DNA of 29,796 bases, from NCBI GenBank assembly GCA_900547755.1, contig URIC01000027.1, positions 1 to 29,796 on the forward strand, in the 5' to 3' direction. The notes beneath the pieces are model-generated. The model did no database searches and was not told the origin of the DNA. It saw nothing but the letters and a program-made list of their open reading frames with translations. How positions within the stretch are numbered: the stretch's first letter is position 1; each line of letters starts with the position of its first letter. The stretch comes from an uncultured Bacteroidales bacterium (GTDB lineage Bacteria > Bacteroidota > Bacteroidia > Bacteroidales > Muribaculaceae). This document shows, in pieces, positions 23,928 to 29,796 of the stretch. The translations under genes and the position numbers were made by a program.

Positions 23928-24815
23928 ATGTCAACAAAACGCAACGCCCTGGGCCGAGGCCTGGACTCCCTCATCTCAATGAACGAGATTCAGACCTCCG
24001 GTTCTTCTGAAATAAACGACATAGACCTTGGCCTCATAGCTCCCAACCCGGACCAGCCCCGCACATCCTTCGACCCCGAGGCACTGGAAGAGCTGGCGGC
24101 CAGCATACGCGAGCTGGGCGTGATTCAACCACTCTCCCTGCGCAAGCTGGACGACGGCACATACCAGATTATCGCCGGAGAGCGACGCTGGAGAGCCGCG
24201 CGTATGGCCGGACTGCAACGTGTGCCCGCATACGTGCGCACCGCCACCGATGCCGAAATTACCGAGATGGCCCTCATCGAGAACATACAGCGCGAAGACC
24301 TGAACGCCATCGAGATAGCCCTCACTTTCAAGAAGCTGATAGACCAGTATTCCCTCACCCAGGACCGGCTGAGCGAGCGCGTGGGCAAAAAACGCGCCAC
24401 CATAGCCAACCACCTGCGCCTGCTGCGCCTCCCGGCCGAGATTCAACTCGGTCTGCGCGACCGACGCATAGATATGGGACACGCCCGCGCCCTGCTCTCC
24501 CTGGAGAACCCCAAGCATCAGCTCAAACTCTATCAGCACATATTGGACGAAGGCCTGTCGGTGAGACGTGTAGAGGAACTGGCCCGCGAAATGCAGGAGG
24601 CCGTGGACCGTGGCGAGAAGCCCGTGATTGCAAAGAAAAAGAAACCCGCCGCGCAGAGTCATGACTACGACTTCTTCCGCCGGGACCTGGAGACTTATTT
24701 CCCCACCCAGGTAAAGTTCCAGCGCAAGGAGGATGGCAAAGGCTCCATAACCTTGCGTTTCTCCAATGACGACGAACTCCTCCAGTTGGTCTCTCTCTTT
24801 GAAAAACTAAAATAA
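23928..24815 (+). CDS. parB: Chromosome-partitioning CTPase ParB/Spo0J
   Basis: It binds parS sites and spreads as a CTP-dependent clamp, working with ParA. Its 295 residues are typical. The N-terminal KRNALGRGLDSLI is the ParA-stimulating region. LIAPNPDQPRTSFDPEALEE leads into the CTP-binding fold with GERRWRAAR (84-92) and ENIQRED (118-124). The helix-turn-helix lies at about 145-170 (LTQDRLSERVGKKRATIANH). After a Lys-rich linker (235-240), the dimerisation domain is at about 246-295. Intact GERRxR and ENIQR motifs suggest full CTPase activity. No perfect parS site was noticed in the window. Confidence 0.96.
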   Translation: MSTKRNALGRGLDSLISMNEIQTSGSSEINDIDLGLIAPNPDQPRTSFDPEALEELAASIRELGVIQPLSLRKLDDGTYQIIAGERRWRAARMAGLQRVPAYVRTATDAEITEMALIENIQREDLNAIEIALTFKKLIDQYSLTQDRLSERVGKKRATIANHLRLLRLPAEIQLGLRDRRIDMGHARALLSLENPKHQLKLYQHILDEGLSVRRVEELAREMQEAVDRGEKPVIAKKKKPAAQSHDYDFFRRDLETYFPTQVKFQRKEDGKGSITLRFSNDDELLQLVSLFEKLK

Positions 24816-24852
24816 CCCGTCTCTTCCGAGGCCCGCCCCCGATTCCGAATAA

Positions 24853-25659
24853 GTGTTAAGACTCATAACCAAAATATCAGACCGCCATCCCCTCCCGGCA
24901 CGTATCCTGGCGATAGTGCTGACGCTCGCCCTGGTGCTGCCGGAGCCGCTGACAGCCTATGCCTCCGTGCTGCCGCCGTCAGAGCCTGTAGAGCCTGAAA
25001 ACGCCTCAGCAGAAAGTTCCGGAGAGGAAAAGCCAAACAAGATTCTGGATACCGAACTGCTGATAGAAGACCCTGGTCTGGAAGTGAAGGAGGAGACTCC
25101 GGACAGCATCCTGGTGGAGGTGCGCGCCCCCGGCTATTCCCCGGAATACGGTCTGCGCCGCCCGTTCAATCCCGACCCGACCCGGGCCGTCTGGCTCTCG
25201 GCACTCGTGCCGGGTCTGGGCCAGGTATACAACCGCCGCTACTGGAAACTCCCCATAATCATTGCCGGATTCATGGGCCTGGGGTACGGCACATCCTGGA
25301 ACAATACCCAGTTCAACGACTATTCCCGTGCATACGCCGACCTGATGGACGCCGACCCCAACACCAAGAGTTACATGGATTTCTTCCCTCCCACCACTTC
25401 CGAATCGGACCTTGACCACGACTGGCTGGCCCGTACGCTCAAGAACAGAAAAAATTATTACCGAAGAAACCGTGAACTCTGCATCATCTTTATGGTGGGG
25501 GTCTACCTGCTGTGCATGGTAGACGCCTATGTAGACGCCACAATGGCACACTTCGACATCTCCCCGGACCTCTCGCTTGACATACAGCCCACCGTTTTCC
25601 CCACTCCCGGACAAAACAACAAGCCCTCCATGGGTCTGCAGTGGGCTCTCAATTTTTAG
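24853..25659 (+). CDS. DUF5683-family membrane protein
   Basis: A 268-residue envelope protein of unknown function. A hydrophobic N-terminal segment (residues 16-32, ARILAIVLTLALVLPEP) acts as a signal or anchor. An acidic Pro/Glu linker (40-85) follows. The DUF5683-type core has RPFNPDPTRAVWLSALVPGLGQVYNRRYWKLP, with a first membrane helix at about 132-147 and a second at about 208-226 (IIFMVGVYLLCMVDAYVDA). The C-terminus WALNF resembles a terminal strand. The start is GTG at 24853: an in-frame TAA lies directly before it, and no ATG occurs before residue 141. It lies between parB and a lytic transglycosylase gene, in an apparent operon with 29-37 nt spacers. Confidence 0.82.
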   Translation: MLRLITKISDRHPLPARILAIVLTLALVLPEPLTAYASVLPPSEPVEPENASAESSGEEKPNKILDTELLIEDPGLEVKEETPDSILVEVRAPGYSPEYGLRRPFNPDPTRAVWLSALVPGLGQVYNRRYWKLPIIIAGFMGLGYGTSWNNTQFNDYSRAYADLMDADPNTKSYMDFFPPTTSESDLDHDWLARTLKNRKNYYRRNRELCIIFMVGVYLLCMVDAYVDATMAHFDISPDLSLDIQPTVFPTPGQNNKPSMGLQWALNF

Positions 25660-25688
25660 AGGCCAAAACATAAACCAACTCGCTGAAT

Positions 25689-27563
25689 ATGAAACGCATC
25701 CTGTTATCAACATTCCTGGCCGCCTCCCTGGCGTTCCCCTCGTTTGGGAAGCAGCCCAATGTGCTCACCCTAAAGGAGAGCATCACCGACGAGTCCATAG
25801 TCTACCCCGAGACCTTCGAGCGCGACACACGCAAACTCCTGGAAGGATGGTACCTCAAGAACTATACCGCCACCGACGACAGATACGCCCGCCAGGGTGA
25901 CCCCGATGTCTCCGAGGAGACCATAAAACAGCGCCTGGCCGCACTCCCCACAGTCATCGACATGCCCTACAACCAGATTGTCAGGGACTACATAAAACGC
26001 TACACTTCCCGCAGCCGCGAGCAGGTGGCGGCCATACTCGGACTGGGGCTTTACTACACCCCCATATTCGAGCAGGCCTTGGAGCAGGCCGGACTACCCC
26101 TGGAGCTGAAATATCTGCCGGTCATAGAGAGCGCCCTGGACCCAAACGCCATCAGCCGCAGCGGAGCCGCCGGCCTGTGGCAGCTTATGATTGGCACCGC
26201 CAAAGGACTCGGCCTGGAGGTAAACTCCCTGGTGGACGAGCGCCGCGACCCCTACCTGTCCTCCGAAAAGGCCGTCTCTTACCTCAAGGACCTGCACGAG
26301 ACATACGGAGACTGGAGCCTGGCAATCGCCGCATACAATTGTGGCCCCGGCGCTGTGAACAAGGCTCTGCGTCGCGCCGGAGGAGACCCCAAGACACACG
26401 ACTTCTGGAGCATCTACAAGTTCCTGCCGGCCGAGACACGCGGTTATGTGCCCATGTTCATAGCCGCCAACTATGTCATGAACTACCACAACGAGCACAA
26501 CATCAGTCCCGTGCTGGCGAGCAAGCCACTGGTGACCGACACCGTGGCCGTATATAACCGACTGCACTTCAATCAGATAAGCGACATCCTGAATATACCG
26601 GTAGACGAGCTGCGTATCCTCAACCCGCAATTCAGAGCAGACCTTATCCCCGCCGCTCAGGACCATCCCTACTTCCTGATACTTCCCTCTCAGCAGGTAC
26701 ACGCCTACATAGTCAGCGAACAGGAAATCCTGGCCCACGACGCCGACAAATATACCCGCCGTGAAGTAGCCGAACCGGGTGAGGATGCCCCGGCCGTGGC
26801 CTACGAACCCGCGACTTCCAATGACTCCGAGGTTCAGCGTCAGGCCGAACAGGATGTGGCCATGGTACAGCAGACCGCGGCCCGAAAGGCCTCGGCATCT
26901 GCCGCTCAGACTGCCGTAACCCACAAGGTAGGCGCCGGCGAGACCATCACATCCATCGCCAACCGATACGGAGTCACTCCCAACGACATCAAGGAGTGGA
27001 ACAACCTGCGCCGCAATGCCGTACGTACCGGTCAGCAGCTTAAGATTTACACCGGCGCCGCTCCCGCCGCTCCCGAACCCGCACAGGCTCAAAAACCGGC
27101 CAAGAAGAAACAGCAGGCCGCCGCTCAGCCCAAACAGGAGCAGAACAAGGAGCAACAGGCCGCACAGCCCAAACCTCGCGGCAAGAAGCATGAGCAGGCC
27201 GCCGAGGAACCGCTGAAGCAGCAGAAGACCTCCAAGAAGAACAAAAAGAACTATCAGGCCGCAGAGGAACAACAGCCCCGTTCCAAGAAGGGCAAGAAGA
27301 ACAAAAAGAACAATAAATCCGCTGTGCCCCAGAACATCGACCACGAGGTGAAGAGCGGCGAGAACCTTTCCAAAATCGCCAAGAAGAACGGCATCTCCGT
27401 GGAAGAACTCAAAAAGGCAAATCCCGGACTCAAGGGCGACATGATTCATCCCGGAGACAAAATCAATGTCCCCGTGAAGCAGCAAACCGGCAAAGGCAAA
27501 AAAGGCCACGCAACCGAGCGGAAATCCGGCAAAAAGAAAAAATCCAACAAGAGGAAAAGATAA
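25689..27563 (+). CDS. MltD-like lytic transglycosylase with LysM domains and Lys-rich linker
   Basis: It cleaves peptidoglycan glycan strands in the periplasm, forming 1,6-anhydro ends; 624 residues. The signal peptide MKRILLSTFLAASLAFPSFG lacks a lipobox Cys, unlike lipoprotein MltD of E. coli. The SLT catalytic domain (about 110-265) has catalytic E147 in YLPVIESALDPNAISRSGAAGLWQLM, and AAYNCGPGAV (214-223). A degenerate LysM-like segment lies at about 286-333. LysM domains at about 411-454 and 551-595 follow; these bind N-acetylglucosamine chains. The linker between them (455-549) and the last 25 residues are extremely rich in Lys, Gln and Ala, with repeated KKNKKN blocks. It lies in the parAB-DUF5683 cluster. 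Confidence 0.92.
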   Translation: MKRILLSTFLAASLAFPSFGKQPNVLTLKESITDESIVYPETFERDTRKLLEGWYLKNYTATDDRYARQGDPDVSEETIKQRLAALPTVIDMPYNQIVRDYIKRYTSRSREQVAAILGLGLYYTPIFEQALEQAGLPLELKYLPVIESALDPNAISRSGAAGLWQLMIGTAKGLGLEVNSLVDERRDPYLSSEKAVSYLKDLHETYGDWSLAIAAYNCGPGAVNKALRRAGGDPKTHDFWSIYKFLPAETRGYVPMFIAANYVMNYHNEHNISPVLASKPLVTDTVAVYNRLHFNQISDILNIPVDELRILNPQFRADLIPAAQDHPYFLILPSQQVHAYIVSEQEILAHDADKYTRREVAEPGEDAPAVAYEPATSNDSEVQRQAEQDVAMVQQTAARKASASAAQTAVTHKVGAGETITSIANRYGVTPNDIKEWNNLRRNAVRTGQQLKIYTGAAPAAPEPAQAQKPAKKKQQAAAQPKQEQNKEQQAAQPKPRGKKHEQAAEEPLKQQKTSKKNKKNYQAAEEQQPRSKKGKKNKKNNKSAVPQNIDHEVKSGENLSKIAKKNGISVEELKKANPGLKGDMIHPGDKINVPVKQQTGKGKKGHATERKSGKKKKSNKRKR

Positions 27564-27583
27564 ATAATCCACACATATAAGGA

Positions 27584-29428
27584 ATGAGAGACTTCTTCCG
27601 GATGATGCGCCGCTTTGTGGCGCCCTACAAGTGGAATGTGGCCCTGAACATAATCTTCAATGTCCTGGCCGCATTCCTCACCCTCTTCTCCTTCGCGTTC
27701 ATTATCCCGATTCTGCAGATGCTGTTCCGCATAGACACGGAGCATTACACATTCATGGAATGGGGAGCCGGCTCTTTAAAGGAAGTGACGATAAACAACT
27801 TCTACTACGCCAACCAATGTCTCATAGATGCCTGCGGAGCCTCCGTGGCATTAGCCGCTTTGGCCGTACTCCTCGTGTTGATGACCCTGCTCAAGACAGG
27901 GGCCACTTACCTGGCCGCATACTTCATAATCCCTCTGCGAAACGGTGTGGTGCGCGACATACGCAACCTGATGTACCGCAAGATTCTATCCCTCCCCCTG
28001 GGCTTCTTCACCAACGAGCGCAAGGGAGATGTACTCTCCCGGATATCTGTGGACGTAACTGAAATAGAGGCTTCCGTCATGTCGAGCATCGATATGCTCT
28101 TCAAGAACCCGATTATGATTGTGGTGTGCCTCGGAATGATGATTTTCGTAAGCTGGCAGCTCACCGTCTTCGTACTTATACTCCTCCCCATAGCGGGCCT
28201 GGTGATGGGGAAGGTGGGCAAGAGCCTGAAGCGCAAGAGCCTGAAAGCACAGCAGCAATGGGGCGTAATCCTGTCCACTGTGGAGGAGACACTCGGAGGA
28301 CTGCGCGTCATCAAGGCATTCAACGCCCAACAGAAGATGAAGAGCCGTCTGGAAGGAGAAAACCAGACATTTTTCCGCATCTCCAACTCAATACAACGCC
28401 GTTATGCCCTGGCACACCCCATGAGCGAACTCCTCGGCACCACAGCCATAGCTATTGTACTGTGGTTCGGAGGCACCCTCATTCTCTCCGGCACCAGCAG
28501 CATCACCGCCCCGGACTTCATTTACTACATGGTCATCTTCTACTCCATCATCAACCCGGCCAAGGAGCTGAGCAAAGCCGGATACTCCATTCAGAAAGGT
28601 ATGGCCTCCATGCAGCGGGTAGACAAGATACTGAAGGCAGAGAATCCTATCCGCGACCCGGAGAAACCGGACTCCGTGCCGCAAGCCCCCGCCCCGGGAC
28701 AGCCCATGCTCAGACTCAAGCACGTGGACTTCAGCTACAATGACGCGCACAGGGTACTGGAGGATATATGCCTTGACATCATGCCGGGACAGACTGTCGC
28801 CCTCGTGGGACAAAGCGGCTCGGGCAAGAGTACTCTCGTAGACCTGCTGCCCCGTTTCTACGACCCCCAGGAAGGAAGTGTGGAAGTGTGCGGCAAGGAT
28901 GTGCGGAACCTCCGCACACGCGACCTCCGCAACCTTATGGGCAACGTCAACCAAGAGGCTATTCTGTTCAACGACACCATACGTGCCAACATAGCCTTCG
29001 GTGTGGAGAACGCCACCGACGAGCAGATAGAACAAGCCGCACGTGTGGCCAACGCCCACGAGTTCATTATGGCTACCGAGCAGGGATACGACACCAACAT
29101 CGGAGACCGTGGCTGCCGTCTGTCGGGGGGACAGCGCCAGCGCATAAGCATAGCCCGCGCCATACTCAAGAACCCCTCGATACTAATCCTGGACGAAGCC
29201 ACCTCGGCCCTTGACACCGAGAGCGAGCGACTGGTGCAGGAGGCCCTGGAACGTCTGATGCACGGACGCACCACTGTGGTGATAGCCCACCGCCTCAGCA
29301 CGATTGCCGGCGCCGACATGATTTGCGTCCTGCACGAAGGCAGAATTGTGGAGCGTGGCACTCACGAAGAGCTTATGGCTCTCGACGGCCAATACAGGCA
29401 TCTGGTCCGGATGCAGAGCTTCAAGTAA
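27584..29428 (+). CDS. MsbA-type ABC transporter (fused permease and ATPase)
   Basis: Homodimeric type IV ABC exporter half-transporter of 614 residues, of the kind that flips lipid A precursors or exports drugs. The transmembrane domain (about 1-335) has six helices, the first being WNVALNIIFNVLAAFLTLFSFAFII. An insertion of roughly 40-50 residues lies between helices 1 and 2 (about 48-95). The coupling region is LPLGFFTNERKGDVLSRISVDV. The nucleotide-binding domain has Walker A GQSGSGKST (409-417), signature LSGGQ (513-517), Walker B ILILDE, D-loop SALD and the switch His in VIAHRLST. It starts 20 nt after the transglycosylase gene, preceded by ATAAGGA. Lipid A or a related lipid is a plausible substrate, but sequence alone does not settle it. 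Confidence 0.92.
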   Translation: MRDFFRMMRRFVAPYKWNVALNIIFNVLAAFLTLFSFAFIIPILQMLFRIDTEHYTFMEWGAGSLKEVTINNFYYANQCLIDACGASVALAALAVLLVLMTLLKTGATYLAAYFIIPLRNGVVRDIRNLMYRKILSLPLGFFTNERKGDVLSRISVDVTEIEASVMSSIDMLFKNPIMIVVCLGMMIFVSWQLTVFVLILLPIAGLVMGKVGKSLKRKSLKAQQQWGVILSTVEETLGGLRVIKAFNAQQKMKSRLEGENQTFFRISNSIQRRYALAHPMSELLGTTAIAIVLWFGGTLILSGTSSITAPDFIYYMVIFYSIINPAKELSKAGYSIQKGMASMQRVDKILKAENPIRDPEKPDSVPQAPAPGQPMLRLKHVDFSYNDAHRVLEDICLDIMPGQTVALVGQSGSGKSTLVDLLPRFYDPQEGSVEVCGKDVRNLRTRDLRNLMGNVNQEAILFNDTIRANIAFGVENATDEQIEQAARVANAHEFIMATEQGYDTNIGDRGCRLSGGQRQRISIARAILKNPSILILDEATSALDTESERLVQEALERLMHGRTTVVIAHRLSTIAGADMICVLHEGRIVERGTHEELMALDGQYRHLVRMQSFK

Positions 29429-29450
29429 AGCACCCCATATCTCCACTGTG

Positions 29451-29484
29451 CTATGCGCCCTCCGTAAAAACAGAGGGCGCATAG
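29451..29484 (+). terminator. Hairpin after the ABC transporter gene
   Basis: CTATGCGCCCTC (29451-29462) and GAGGGCGCATAG (29473-29484) form a perfect 12-bp stem with a 10-nt loop, 22 nt after the stop codon. The downstream tail (TTCATAT) is weak in U, so termination may be partial. Confidence 0.7.
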
Positions 29485-29710
29485 TTCATATACCGCTTAA
29501 ATTCAGGGTATATCCGGCTATTCCGTCAAAACCCTCTTCTTTTTCTTTTTGCAACCATCAGACATGGACTTACAGGAATAGACGAAGCGTTGCCCCCGCA
29601 TTTTGTCTAAATCAGACCCCTAAACCCGACAGAATGTCCAAAGAGGGCACCCTGTCAGGCAGGCGTGGAGAAACTGTTTTTCAGAATATTTTAAAAATAG
29701 TCTAAAAAAA
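29485..29710. other. Intergenic stretch without a supported gene
   Basis: No convincing coding frame, repeat or RNA motif was seen. A pyrimidine tract (CTTCTTTTTCTTTTTG, about 29535-29550) lies within it. The final 30 bases are A/T-rich and lead into the promoter at 29711-29742. An open frame of 119 codons crosses the hairpin and this region, but it has no protein-like composition. Confidence 0.5.
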
Positions 29711-29742
29711 TTTGCGCATTTTAACAAAAGTGGCTATATTTG
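29711..29742 (+). promoter_or_regulatory. Strong sigma-ABfr-type promoter for a gene beyond the window
   Basis: TTTG (29711-29714), 20 nt, then TATATTTG (29735-29742): both elements and the spacing are ideal. The predicted start is near 29749, so the transcript extends out of the window. Confidence 0.78.
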
Positions 29743-29761
29743 TAACTATTCAGCGAATCGT

Positions 29762-29785
29762 ATGAACGAGATTATGGAGAAATAA
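29762..29785 (+). other. Seven-codon ORF (MNEIMEK) just after the terminal promoter
   Basis: ATG at 29762 begins MNEIMEK and stops at TAA 29783-29785, about 13 nt after the predicted transcription start. It could be a leader peptide or simply an unused ATG in the leader of the next gene. The downstream sequence is not in the window. Confidence 0.25.
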
Positions 29786-29796
29786 TTTCCTGAATT

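Noticed and set aside
27220..27320. Lys-rich low-complexity stretch as a frameshift or tandem repeat array
   Set aside because: The frame stays open into a well-formed second LysM domain, and the blocks are irregular, so it is a genuine linker.
26094..27572. 492-codon minus-strand frame rich in Leu, Gly and Phe, resembling a membrane protein
   Set aside because: It is antisense to the lytic transglycosylase gene. The apparent hydrophobicity comes from reverse-reading Lys- and Gln-rich codons.

Overview
This window looks like a chromosomal segment from a Bacteroidales bacterium, possibly Muribaculaceae-like. The evidence is of four kinds. Promoters match the Bacteroidetes sigma-ABfr type (TTTG or TTG, 19-22 nt, TAnnTTTG) and genes rarely have a Shine-Dalgarno sequence. 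Protein families typical of the phylum are present: an Omp28-type secreted protein with a sorting-like tail, DUF5683, a DcaP-type barrel and an OMP_b-brl_3-type barrel. The body is G+C-rich with many ATA codons. There is no sign of phage, plasmid, transposase, CRISPR, rRNA or tRNA.

Layout. (1) 1-1389: gltX, cut at its 5' end, with a strong bidirectional terminator. (2) 1471-6468, minus strand: a tripartite exporter operon transcribed tolC-like, hlyD-like, ABC-2 permease, ABC-2 permease, from a good promoter at 6572-6602. No ATP-binding subunit is encoded in it. (3) About 6600-11300: a visibly less G+C-rich accessory stretch. It holds a structured repeat/leader with a tiny ORF, a Crp/Fnr-family regulator, an outer-membrane plug-barrel gene preceded by a perfect palindrome at about -40, and an ATPase_2/DUF234 ATPase whose start codon lies in a 16-bp inverted repeat. 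(4) 11430-13508, minus: a secreted Omp28-like thiol-motif protein. (5) ald (plus), a small beta-barrel (minus), waaA (plus) and a DcaP-like porin (minus). The last two overlap tail to tail by a shared TTAA. (6) 18560-22927, plus: a three-gene unit of a double-receiver/PEP-pyruvate-binding-domain protein, a coiled-coil protein overlapping it, and a GT2 glycosyltransferase, closed by a 19-bp-stem terminator. (7) 23111-29428, plus: parA, parB, DUF5683, a LysM lytic transglycosylase and an MsbA-type ABC transporter, then a hairpin. (8) The window ends in a strong promoter followed by a 7-codon ORF.

How the genes fit together. Much of the window serves the cell envelope: Kdo transfer (waaA), a probable lipid/drug flippase, peptidoglycan cleavage, outer-membrane barrels and a TolC-type exporter. 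Two sets are candidates for undescribed systems. The first is the receiver-receiver-PPDK_N protein with its coiled-coil partner, which looks like a signalling or phosphotransfer protein rather than a PEP synthase. The second is the Crp/Fnr-palindrome-barrel module with its structured leader. All functions are read from sequence motifs and recalled family knowledge; no database search was possible.
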